This document shows positions 1 through 13,800 of a DNA stretch of 64,000 nt, in pieces. Every line of letters starts with the position of its first letter. Position 1 is the first letter of the stretch. Location of the stretch: NCBI GenBank assembly GCA_001179505.1, contig CDMY01000456.1, forward strand, positions 96,799-160,798, read 5' to 3'. The position numbers were made by a program, and so were the translations under genes. Origin of the DNA: Vitrella brassicaformis (lineage: Eukaryota > Sar > Vitrellaceae). The notes under the pieces are model-generated. The model did no database searches and was not told where the DNA came from. It worked only from the letters and a program-made list of their open reading frames with translations.

Positions 1-860
1 CGCCGAATCGTGTGCCGCACATGCCGTCGCCCACCGAGTTGAAGAGGTTGTCGTGGCCGGGGGTGGTCGTCTGGATGGGGATGATCTGAGGGCTGATCGA
101 TACATCGACATGTATGCAGAAGAGAGACAAGACACACAGACAAGACGACAGCCATGCATGGCACACCGATGTGTGTGCATGTCATGTTTCTCTCTCCCTG
201 ACTGACTGACTGACCGGTCAGGTAGGTATCCGGGGGGTCCGGTGCCGTCAGGGAAGAGTCCCTGTCCGAATGCGGTGGCTGACATAAGGTTGCGGTCGGC
301 CGACTCGGACTGCAAGAAGAACGTCCCATCGTCCACGTAGTGGTCGGGCAGGAACGTCGTGTTCACCATGTAACGCTCCCGAGTCCACCTGGTGGCATAG
401 TATGTCATCCATAATCATCCACACACACACATGCACGACACGAACCGCACACACATCACATCCACACTAGCTGTTGGTAGATCTGTCTGTGCACGTGTGT
501 GTCTGCTGTCTGTGTTTCTGTGGGCTTCATTACGTACTTGCCGACTTGGTACATTTCGCAGAGGCCGACGGGTGTGAGTTCGCCCGCGGCGCCCTTGAAC
601 CGGTTCCTCGTGGAGGCATAGTTGGGGCAGATGTCCAGGATGGGCTCGTTGGCCACTCGGTTGCCGTGCCGCGACAGCACCACCACACGCTTCAGCTCAC
701 CATGAGTCGGGTGGGACGCCAGCAGACACAACAGGCAGGCGACCAGGATGCAGCCCGTCATGGACAACGCCACCATATTATTCGGGAATGCACGGAGAAA
801 GAGCTCTTTGATTCTTCTCGCCAGCAATGGCGAGCTTGTAAGTGTTGGGAACGATGGCAT
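1..860 (-). CDS. Histidine acid phosphatase family protein (5' part, runs off the window)
   Basis: Exons read about 860-538, 388-223 and 85-1. The first exon carries the histidine acid phosphatase catalytic motif RHGNR (in VVVLSRHGNRVA), which holds the nucleophilic His in this family. The second has the family pattern SATAFGQGLFP, and the third continues with IIPIQTTTPGHDNLFN. Donor GTACGT after 538 joins in phase to exon 2 to give VGKWTRERYM. The start at 860 gives a 28-residue leader; a second ATG at 776 is followed directly by a hydrophobic stretch (GCILVACLLCLLA) that looks like a signal peptide, so either start is possible and the enzyme is probably secreted or in the endomembrane system. 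The catalytic C-terminal HD motif would lie beyond base 1. Phosphomonoester hydrolysis is the family activity; the substrate is unknown. Confidence 0.8.
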
Positions 861-893
861 TCGAATGAAAGGAAGCGGGGCTGTTCCCTCGTG
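861..893. promoter_or_regulatory. 33-base spacer between divergent start codons
   Basis: Only 33 bases separate the ATG at 860 (-) from the ATG at 894 (+). If the phosphatase starts at 776 instead, the spacer is 117 bases. A shared bidirectional promoter overlapping the 5' ends is inferred; no TATA-like or other core element is recognisable. Confidence 0.4.
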
Positions 894-3333
894 ATGTCTG
901 GTGGAGTACTGAGCACACTGATGGCACTGCTATGCTGGATCTCGCAGATCTCGGGGTCAGTGTCATTGACGAGGCTCAGGCGGCCTCGCTGGGAGGCCAA
1001 AGGGCCAGTGGACGCCTTCAGCACACACACTTCTGCATTCGCGTAAGCCCAGCCCACTTCAAACACGCACAAAGAAAAGAATGGCTGTCTACTGTGTGCT
1101 CGTGTCTGTCTGTCATGGGCTCCTTCCTTGGGCACTGCAGGCCGTCGTCAGTGATTCCCAGACGCCAGCCGAGGCCACGGGCCGTGTCCACGGGCCAACA
1201 AGAGGGCGGCAGTGACGTGCAAACAATGCTCAGCTGGCTGAGGGAATGGGGGGCGGAGTGGCACCACGACGTGAGTGAGAGAAGGAGAGAGCGAGGCGAG
1301 AGGGAAGGAGGAATCGGTCGGTCCCACACATTGTGTGGCTGCTCCCTCCCATCTGTCAGGTGTGCGTCATGGACTTTGACGGCCTGAGGGGAGTGGGGGC
1401 GAGGCGACCGATAGAGGGCAGACAAACGCTCATCAAGGTGACAGACTGGATGGATGGCTGCGTGTGCACCCCCACATGCAGCACGTGTGGCGCGGTGGTC
1501 TGGTCTCCCTCTCTCCCTTTTATTTATGTGCAGATCCCGCTATCTTGCTGCATCCGCGTGACGGAGGGCAGGCCGTCACCAATCCCCAAACGAATAATCC
1601 ACCCAAACGTGACTGACCCAAACAAACCACACACCACACCTACCCACACAGCGCAGCGCAGCACAGCACAGCACAGGAGTCATCTATCCCCCTATGTTCT
1701 TGTCGATGACTCCTGTGGTGGCAGGTGTGGTCGTCACTGCCGTCGATCTTTTTGCAGCTGGCTCTGGTGCTCCTCTACGAGCGGCGGAAGGGCAGCAGGG
1801 CACCCCATGTGCCATACACACACCTCCTGCCACAATCCTACCATATGAGGGCCGAGAGGTGGCCGCCGGCAGTCACGGACGCACTAAACTACCCACACCT
1901 CGTCGCGGCCTCACACCAGACCAAGTGTGTGGTAGGAGGGGTATGTATGGGTGTGACGTGATGTGTGGGCCAATCATTTCACCTGTGTGTGTGTGTGTTT
2001 GTGTGTGTCTGTGTGTGGTCAGTGAGCTGATCGACTGGTTCCTCGGTGCGCATGGTGTGATGGGTGAGCTGTTCTCCAGCCGGGAGGAGCTCGAGTGGGC
2101 GGTCGACTCGGCCGTCACCAGAGCCGTGCAGATCACGGTACGCAGAGGATACACAACATAACCGCACCAAAGGTGTGCACTGACTGTTTCTTCTTTTTTT
2201 TGTTGCATGTGGTTCGTCCCACGCATGCGCTGCACAGTGCGACGACGGTGATTCGTTGTGCCTGCTACCACTGATGGATATCCTCAACCACAGCACCACA
2301 CACGGACGTACGACAGCGGCCCCGCCGGCACCCACACAGACAGACACCCACACACTCTCTCTTGGCTGCTTTGCTTTGCTTTATGCACACTGTTTATTAG
2401 ATGGTGTGGCGATAGAGTACAGCCGACGGGAGGAGGCCTATGTGGCGACGTCGCTGCCTGGCTCGCGCTGGGAGGCCGGCGAGCAGATCTGGTGGAACTA
2501 TGGACAGAAGGGAAACGACGAACTGCTCTCACAGGTATGCAATGCAGCCATCCATCCAGATCCATCTATCCATGCATGCATGCCACCCGCTCTCTCCCTG
2601 GTTGTCTCTCTGACTCCCTTGTGTGTCAGTTTGGCTTTGTGGAGGCCGACAATCGCCTCGACACCCACGTCATCGACCTCTCCACTGTGACGCGCTTCGC
2701 CCCCACCACCCCCAGTGTCAGCGGCCAGCAGCCGGCCAGCGACAGTGAGTGGCGCACACTGAGGTGGCGAGGCGGTGATTCAAATGCCGCCACCATCCCC
2801 GATGCGCTGGTGCAGACCATCAGGCGGCACAGGTACGATGTGCTGATGTGTTGGTAGACCGAGGCTTGACGGACATTTGTGTGGGCTGTGCATGTCTTGT
2901 CTTGTGTTGTGTCGCAACCGCCACGCACAGGTCGTTTGGCGGTGGCGGTGGCGATGCGGGAGTGTGGGGCGCGATAAGCGAGATACTGCGTGAAGAGCTG
3001 GCAGGGGTCAGCCGCCGGCTTGATGCGCTCAGCTCGATAAGGCAGCGTTACGGCGACCAGAGGACGGCAGATGCAGTGTGGGTGGCGTCACAATACCTCA
3101 TCGAGAAGACTAAGCTGCTGCAAGCAGGTCGGTCGGTGTGTGGGGTCATGCAGACCTCATTGATGGTGCGTGTGGGCATGTGAATGGGTGCAGGGCTGCG
3201 TCACGCAGAAGAGATGGTGAGAGGGCGGCCGCTTCTACCTCTCCCAGACAGGCCACTCCGCGCTAGTGTGGCGGCTGTTGATTCGCCGGACCATTTCGAC
3301 AAGACAAGGAGCATCATCCGTGTGTTTGGATGA
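894..3333 (+). CDS. SET-domain protein-lysine methyltransferase (Rubisco LSMT/SETD6-like)
   Basis: Eleven exons: 894-1042, 1141-1270, 1360-1437, 1534-1608, 1758-1924, 2023-2137, 2238-2307, 2401-2534, 2630-2832, 2931-3127, 3194-3333; total 1458 bases, 485 residues. Exon 2 has the N-terminal LSMT motif LSWLREWGAEWH. Exons 7-8 hold the SET core: MDILNHS (SAM-binding Asn-His) and WWNYGQKGNDELL with the catalytic Tyr region. Exon 9 starts with FGFVEADN, the usual start of the post-SET part, and exons 9-11 give a helical Rubisco-LSMT-substrate-binding-like tail. The first 24 residues are hydrophobic (signal-peptide-like) and a SAFAP word follows near residue 47, hinting at plastid import. The exon 5/6 junction is less certain (alternative donor after 1940). 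The family trimethylates lysines on stromal or cytosolic proteins; the target here is unknown. Confidence 0.85.
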
Positions 3334-3922
3334 GAAGAGGTGGCACCAATAAGTAGGACATGTGTGTGTGGGGGGTTATGTATGGTGTGGTGGGGTATGA
3401 TGGGTTTGGTCTTGTGCCTGCCTTGTTGATAGCGGAGAGAGAGCTGCCGGCAGCATAGCATGTGCGATGAGTGGAAGGACGGGCAAGACGCTGCAAGCAA
3501 CAGTCTGACGGTCACCTAAGCTCTAAAACCTGCGTTCATTGCCTGCCTGCATTTGACGCCCCTCTCTCTCCCCGTCTCTCTCTCTGATCCATCCCACGCA
3601 TCCCGTGATGTAAATGTCCTCACATATGTTTGTATGCGACAAACCTCTAGATAGACACTCCCACTAACGCTTCTCGTGTCGCTCCTGAACTCACATGTGC
3701 TCGCACGCCCGATCGCACGGTGTCCAGTCGCCCCGGTCGGTCAGGGCAACTTGAGACCATGCTCACAGGCTACACACGTGAGCTCCATCGCGACACTCAC
3801 TGAAGGCGCTCCACAAACCAAAAGCGGCTGGCCGTCCCTCCCCCCCTGTGTTTCTCGGCGGATACATTCAGACAGGCGACTGTCTGGCGGCCTCTGTATA
3901 TAATGCCCCCCTGTCTGTCTGT
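3334..3922. other. Intergenic, convergent 3' ends
   Basis: This spacer lies between the 3' end of the SET gene and the 3' end of the opposite-strand Rho-like gene. Short ORFs here are unsupported. It holds the 3' UTRs and simple TG and TCTG runs; nothing else is recognisable. Confidence 0.5.
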
Positions 3923-5937
3923 CTATCTGTGGTATCCGCCCTCCTCTGAGGGCCCCCGTGAAGACCGCCACCTGTCATAGCCGCGCCGCAGGTCGGGCGG
4001 CTCGAACGTCTCATCATATCGACGCCGCTCACGCTTCCGGCCTGACGAGTGAGGAAAAGACGGAAACACACATGAGTCTTGCAGGCAGAGACGAGAAGTG
4101 TTGTCTGTCGTGTGTGTGCGATAGATGCCTGCCTACCGACTGATCGTGATCGGCTGCGGGCCCGGCGACGGCCACCGCCATCGCTGAAACACCCACACAG
4201 CACACACCCACACACGATTGCCGTCCTCTGTCTTTTCCTTCCCACGCTCTGTTCCTTCCTTTGCCTCCTTACCCCCAGTGGCCTGGCCCTGGCATGGGTA
4301 GGGGCGGGCCCCAGTTGCCCGCCCTCCTCCTCTCGTCATCATGGTGGCTGATGGGCGACGCAGGCAGCTCCTGCCGGCTGTCCGGTGGCGGAGCCGTCAT
4401 AGAGTACGGCAGCGGATGGGTGGAAGGGAGGGGCGGGGGCCGCCTGTCTCGGTCGTATGGTGGCGATGGGGGTCGGCGGCCGCGTGGCGGCGACCGTGGC
4501 GGTGATCGGGGTGGGGTGTGTGGACGCTCTGCCGCGCCAGTGCCGAGGCAGTACTCGGGGTTGCGGCCAGTTATGTACGTCTCAGACCTGAGTGAGTGAG
4601 ATGGGGTCAAATCAACACACTCGTGCCATTTCTGGGGTGTGTGTGGTTGTGTGGTGTCACACCCACCTGTTGGGGATGCCTGAAAGAGCACCCGGCTCGA
4701 CCCCGAGCCTCCTTATGAACTTGCCATTGCCGCTCTGCATCTCACGCTCCCACTCAGTCACGGGCCTGACCAATCCAGGCAGGCAGGCAGGCAGCATCAC
4801 ACACACACACATCCATCCATCCATCCAGATCCATCCTTTGGTACACTTATAACATTAGGTGACCGTCTTACTTTCCGTTGATGAGGAGGATGTACTTGGC
4901 AGCCCAGTGGTGCTTTTCTGGGTTTGAGGGAGCCACGGCGTCAGCTAATATCCTGAGCGAGCAAGGAAACACGGAAACACACGACATCGAGACAAAGCCG
5001 CGAGACTGCGATTTGAGTGGGGTGGTGTCATCGCCTCTCTCTCCCTCGTGCCCACCCGTCAGCTTGCCTGTCGCCCTCCCGGAGGTCAAACTTGCGGGAC
5101 TGCGTCGGCGACACATAGATCATCCCTGGCCTGACAACACAACCCAACCAAACCATCCTCCTGTCGAATGTGCCGTGTGTGTGTGGGTGTGGTGTCTTAC
5201 ATGAGGAACCCCTGTCGGTTGCCCTTGTGTATCTCGAGCCGCCCGCTCGCCGCCGCCACGCCCGCCTCCTCGCGATCCTTGAAGATGATCTGCTCCAACA
5301 AACTGTCCCGAGCCATGAGAGATGCGTTCGCAATGCCTATGTCCCGCGCCATCTCGACCAGCTTCACCGTCCCCTTGTCCACCAGCTCAGCCACGTTCAG
5401 CAGCGGCCGCGACGGGTGCCATCGGCTGTTGGCGTCCTCCTGGTTGTGGCCCGTCGCGGCGTCCGACCCATCCTGCCCGTGCTCCTCGATCTGGCCCTCC
5501 TCCTCAGCCGCTCGCCGGCCGCCTGTGTCTGCGTCGGGGCCATCTCCTTCCTCTTCCTGCTTGATGACCTCAGAATGGTCGACCGCCTCCCATTCCGCAG
5601 GGGGCGGTGGCTGGTCGTCGTGATCGTGGTCGTGGTCGTGGTCATGGTCGTGGTCGTGAGGCTCCTGCTTGACGTAGGCGTCCGAGTGGTGGTTATCTTC
5701 CGTGTACTCGGGCTGTTGGTGCTGATCGTATTCCTCCGGGTGGGCAAAGTCGCCGTTGATAGCAGCTTCCTCGTGATCTGCATCTGCATCTGCATGGCCG
5801 TGCTCGTCTGGAGCCGGCATCTGGTCAGCTGAGTCGGGCGGATGGTCTTCGTTTGTCGGCTCCTCCCCATTGTCACCCATCATGGCTGCATCGCCGCTGC
5901 CCTGAGCGGCGGCCTCCTGCTCGTCGGCAAGGTCCAT
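3923..5937 (-). CDS. Rho-type RNA-binding domain protein with acidic N-terminus and RS/Pro-rich tail
   Basis: Seven exons: 5937-5201, 5130-5068, 4952-4872, 4765-4667, 4587-4273, 4183-4137, 4041-3923; total 1461 bases, 486 residues. Residues about 1-165 are acidic, with a run of seven His-Asp pairs and many E/Q. Residues about 175-220 (LLNVAELVDKGTVKLVEMA onward) match the Rho N-terminal helical domain. They are followed by LEIHKGNRQGFLM, then across two introns GMIYVSPTQSRKF and DLREGD, then a KYILLING strand: the order of the Rho cold-shock-like RNA-binding domain. The second intron is GC-AG (AG|GCAAGC at 5067). The tail has PPRSPPRSPPR repeats and an RSRSRS run, ending in an Arg-rich stretch. 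No Walker motifs are present, so the Rho ATPase is absent. An RNA-binding role in nuclear RNA processing is inferred. Confidence 0.75.
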
Positions 5938-6021
5938 GATCTGGACAGAGATACAAACACAGCAGCACCTGGCGATGTCAGCACCAACTGATCTTCGTAC
6001 CTCTTCAAGTTGTCACAGTCA
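5938..6021. promoter_or_regulatory. 84-base spacer between divergent start codons
   Basis: This lies between the ATG at 5937 (-) and the ATG at 6022 (+). A shared promoter is inferred from position alone. Confidence 0.35.
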
Positions 6022-7286
6022 ATGAAGCTCGCAAAGAATGCGAGCTGCCCCCAGTCTCTTGCATGCATTTTTCCCCTGCCGGTTGCTGGCCAGTCAATGG
6101 CAGCCAAGCGGTGCTCGATGACCGAGAGAATCCCGGAGATGCCGTCGCGAATCATGATTCCTCGTCGTCCGTCCAGAGATTCGCCGGAGACCCACCCGCC
6201 CCGCTCCCCATGCCCTGACCTGGGCTCTGACGCAGCCGAGAGCAAGGCCGCAGCCATCATCGAAGCGGACCGATCACTGCATGGAGACAACGTTGTCCTG
6301 CGGGAGGTGCCTTTGGAGGCGGTGAAGGAGATGGTGGAGTGGGGCATTACATCGCCAGCCCTTTTCCGTGAGATGACTGTTGCAGTGTGGGACGCCTTTA
6401 TCGAGGAGAGAGGCAGCAACTGCAAGGTGCCGGCTGCGATGAGGGCTATAGTGCGGGAGAGACTTATATCGCTCAACAGGGGAGACGGCGGGTGTTCGAG
6501 GCATGTCCTGCGAGACATCAATGCGAAGCTTGACCAAATCCTGCACCGCTTCTCCGCTTTGGAGGAGAGCAGACAGACCGATGGCGACTCAACCCCTGTG
6601 GCTGAAGACCTGACTGCTTTGCTCAAGTCCATAGAGGTGGCACGAGCAGAGGATTACTGACTGACTGACTGACTGATTGACTGACTGTTGGATACACATA
6701 TGTCATAGGTACTGGAGGCCACACTGGACCAGTGTGTGTCGCGCCTGCCGGCTGTCAAGCACCAGCCATTGCCTGCAGAGGCGCCTCTATTGCCCCCACT
6801 ATCCACACCTACCGTGAGTGCTGGCATCTCTTTCAAGCCCACCCCAGCCCTGTCTTCACCAAGCCGCCACACAGCCGTCTCTCCGGCTTACCAGCCACTT
6901 ACGGAGCCATCGCCCGGCCAATCCACTCGCTACGGCGCTCCGTTGCTTTCTGTGCCTTCCCTTGCACACCCTGCCCCGCCTTTAAAACCTAAAGGGACTG
7001 ATATGCCTAAGTCGCCGGCAGCCCTGACACCGCCGTCCATTCTCGATGGCAAGAAACAGCTGTTCGACCCAGAGACATATCTGAAGGACATCCCTCTGAT
7101 GGAGCCCTCGTACAATGTCATTAGCAGCCCATTCACAGTCGATCACAGCAGAGAATGGGCAGAGCCTCAGGCAGAGAGGTCTCCTGAGCGGACGTTCTTC
7201 TCTTCTTCTGCTTCTCTTTCCAAATTCGGGGCGGGGGGCGGGTTTGGGTTTGGTAGAGCAGGACGCGACAGCAGCCATGCATCGTT

Positions 7287-7308
<22 letters not shown>
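6022..7308 (+). CDS. Unknown protein, Ser/Pro-rich, two exons
   Basis: Exons 6022-6636 and 6709-7308, joined in phase 0 through a 72-base intron (GAG|GTGGCA to CATAG|GTACTG) containing a (GACT)n run. The joined protein is 404 residues. Residues 75-205 look helical (EVPLEAVKEMVEWGI, HVLRDINAKLDQILHRFSAL) and run into VLEATLDQCVSRL at the start of exon 2, consistent with one continuous coiled or helical region. The rest is low-complexity Pro/Ser, and the C-terminus has a few Phe-Gly pairs (GFGFGRAG). No known domain is recognised. A structural or nuclear-pore-like role is conceivable from the FG pairs, but that is speculation. The start is the first ATG after the divergent spacer; an upstream in-frame TTG is unlikely. 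Confidence 0.6.
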
Positions 7309-10323
<3,015 letters not shown>

Positions 10324-10861
10324 TGGTCCTTGTCAGCTTGATTCGTTACTGGTCGGTCGTCGTCGTGGGGCCTCCCTGGAAGTGGCAGAACCTTGGGCAG
10401 AACTGATTCGGATTATTCCGATTCAGTGGGGCTCTCTCCAGACGGCGAAGAGATTGGGAATGGGGAGGGAAGGGAGAAACAACTTGCAGACCGCAAGCTT
10501 TCAAGATCGCTTAAAGATTCGCTTTGTGCGTCTGGGTGGCGCTATTTTGTTGGCGACTTGTACGTTCATCGTACAAATGTCCCTGCCGACGAATCTGTCT
10601 CGCTTGGCGCGGCTAATGATGCAAACAGCTAACACGGCACAACGCAGCTGCAGACGCACGAGAGAAAACAGAGAAACTGCCGTTGATTGATTACACGACA
10701 CCACACTATACAGCGCGTGCCTGCCACTTGAAAAAACCTTCCTCTCGTCGCGTGCCGGCCTCTCTCAATGCATTGCCAGACGCACAATTACACACACATA
10801 CGCAGAGATACACCCACACAGATCTCTCGCTGACCCACCCGAATCGACCCGTCTGCTTGGG
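10324..10861. other. Intergenic between two same-strand genes
   Basis: This spacer holds the upstream region of the zinc-finger gene and the 3' flank of the copper ATPase. It has lower GC than its surroundings near 10380-10560. Short plus-strand ORFs show no similarity to any family. Promoter and UTR content is inferred; no defined element is seen. Confidence 0.4.
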
Positions 10862-13800
10862 CTACACAGCGTCGTATATGAGAGTGCGCTCGTCCGCCTC
10901 GAGCGGCCGCACACGCGGCAGCCTCCGAGGCGACCACTGCCCTGCCATCTGCGACCATGTGCGCGGCGACCACTGCCCACCCCGCCGTGTGGTTCCATCA
11001 TGGGTGAAACGGACAGGCCGGAACCATCTGCACACATGGATGGATGGATGGATAAGCAGAGAGAGAGAGGCCCCTTGTGTGTATGTGATTGCTGTGGTCG
11101 TGTGGTGTGGTGGGTGCCACCGTTGGGTGGTACCTGAGCGACAGGGAGCATCCGACCACGATGAGCGAGCTGCAGGCCATGGCGGCGCCTGCCAGGGGAG
11201 GCGGGATGGTCAGCGGATAGAACAGCCCCGCTGCCAATGGCAGGCCGATCAGGTTGAAGATACACGCCCAGAAGAAATTGCTGCATTGCAAGCACAGACG
11301 ACCTGAGAGGTGTGGTGCTGATGCACGTCTGGTCTGTCCTTTTGTCTGTCTGTCTGTCTGTCTGACCATCTGATGACAAATATGGTGGTTCTGCAAAGCT
11401 TGAAGAACGTTGCCAGGTCGGCGAGGCCGGTGCGCATGAGCACCACGTCGGCCGCAGCGATCGTCACCTGCGCCCCCGCCCCAACCGCAATGCCCACGTC
11501 GGCCTGGGCCAACGCTGGCGAGTCGTTGATGCCGTCACCAGCCATCACAACGGTCCCTGTGGCACAACACAGCACACACCACAACACCCCACACATGAGG
11601 GACGAAGGTGCATTATCCTTACCGCGCCGTGTTGTGCTGTGGTGTGCTGTGCTGAGTCACCTTTCTTGTCGTTTGCGAGTTTCTGCACCAGCTTGCATTT
11701 GTCCGCAGGCAGCGCGGGCGCGACGACCTTGTCGATCTCCAGCCCCACCTTGCGGCCGACCGCATGTGCGGTGCTGGCGTTGTCGCCCGAGCACATCCAC
11801 ACGTCCATGTGTCCGCCCTCCGACCCCCGCAGCCACCCCAGGCACGCCGCGCTATCCTCATGCACCTCATCTCGCAACGCCACCGCCCCCAGGCACACAA
11901 ACCCCACGTGCAACACCGCCACCGTGCAGCCGTCGGCCTGCTCCCGCCCCACCCACCCCTCGAGCAAAGGCCAGTCGGGAGTGGTGTTGGTGCTGGCGGA
12001 CGGCAGCAGACAGCCGCAGTTGGGGCCGTTGACCATGCACCGGCAGGGGTCGCACCGACACATGGGCGAGTTGCACTTCCCAGGGGCGCCACTCCCTTTG
12101 TCTGCTGTGTCGTCTGTTGTGGGCCGTGGGGTGCGGTTGGGGCTCCGGGCGGCAGCGAGGCTGAGGACGCCGACTTGGCGGCCGGCCACGCGGCACTCCA
12201 CCCCCTTGCCCGGCAGGTTCTGGAAGTCTGTCGGCTCGGCGAAGGGCGCCAGCCCTGGCTGCTTGGCCGCGTGCTCGGCGATGGCCCGCCCCAGCGGGTG
12301 CTCGCTGAGCGACTCGACAGACCCCAGCAGCCACCAGAACCACCGCATACCCTTCTGCACCTCATCGTGTGAGCACCCCTTGCTGCTGTTGCGCAGCACG
12401 TCGGTATTCTCAATGGGAGGCGGCGGCGACACGGCGATCTCGCCCTCTGATGCGGTGGTCTCGGCCCCAGAGAAATACACCTCGCTCGACGAGCTGTTAA
12501 TCGTGTCGCGGGCGGTGTCGCGGTCGCTGTGCGGGGGCGTGAGTATGCCGCCTGACGCCGTGCACAGCTTGGCGGCGGGGAAGGAGGTCGGTAAGATGGC
12601 GGCCGCGACCACGACCGGCTTTCCCTTCGTCAGAGTGCCGGTCTTGTCCAACACGAGGCTCTTTGCGTGCGCGCCCGACTCGAGAGGCGCCCCACCCTTG
12701 ATCAGTATGCCGTGCTCGGCCGCGAGCCCGGTGGCGACCATCACAGCTGTCGGGGTGGCCAGACCTGCGCGCACACAGAGGGAGAGGGAGGGTCATCTCA
12801 TCAGATCGGTCAGAGGTCCGTATGGCATAGCATGGGTACCGAGGGCACATGGGCAGGCGATGGCGAGCACGGCGATGCCGAACCTGAGTGCGAACATGGC
12901 CTTGGTGGCCGTGGGGTGGGGGTCGTCTGCGGGGTCGATGCCGGGCACGCGGGGAGCGATGACGCCCGTGAACACCAGAGCGAACCACACGACCGACGTC
13001 ACAGCCGCCAGCATAGCCACACACGGCACAAAGTACCTGAATGGGAGAGGAGGAGGAGGAGGAGGAGGAAGAAGGCAGGCGGCCATGCATCCTCGGTGTG
13101 TGTCGCATGTGTGGATCGATTTGCACACCCCGCGATTCTGTCGGCCAGTTGCTGCGACTGCGTTTTGGAGGTCTGGGCCTCCTCGACCAGCTTGACAATC
13201 TGGCCAAGAGCGGTCTGGCCGCCGATCTTGGTGGTCTGCAGCAGCATCCCCCCCGACAGGCACGTGCTGCCCCCCAGCACCATGTTGCCGTGCTCCTTCT
13301 CCACCGGCCGGCTCTCCCCCGTGATGAGGCTCTCGTCCACCGACACGATGCCGTGACTCACTTGGATGCCGTCGACGGGGATCAGCCCGCCCGGGTAGAC
13401 CTTGAGAGTGTCTCCGATCTCTATCAGATCGGTGGTGATCTCTCTCTCGGTCTCGGTGCCGTCGGCTGCTTGAGGCTGGAGGAACGCTGTGGTGGGTTTG
13501 AGGGCCAGCAGATGGTCGAGAGCTGCCATGGTGCGGTGCTTGGCGTGGTGCTCCAGCAGCTTGCCAACCATCACCACCGTGATCAGGATGACCGACGTGT
13601 CGAAGAAGGTCATCGGATCCTCGACGATTCCCCCTTTTATCTGCCCATGGTCCTCCACCGCCCCCGCAACAGCCGCAAACACCAGCACACCCACCGAGTA
13701 AAGATACGCCATATTGGTCGCCAGGCTGACCAGCACGTCCATGTTGGCCGCGCCGTGCTTGAGTGCCGCGTACGCCCCCGTGTGGAACCGCCGGCCCCAC

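Noticed and set aside
11639-13195. 518-residue plus-strand open frame
   Set aside because: It is antisense to the copper ATPase core, whose motifs are intact on the minus strand; composition is Ala/Ser/His-rich as expected of an antisense shadow in GC-rich DNA.
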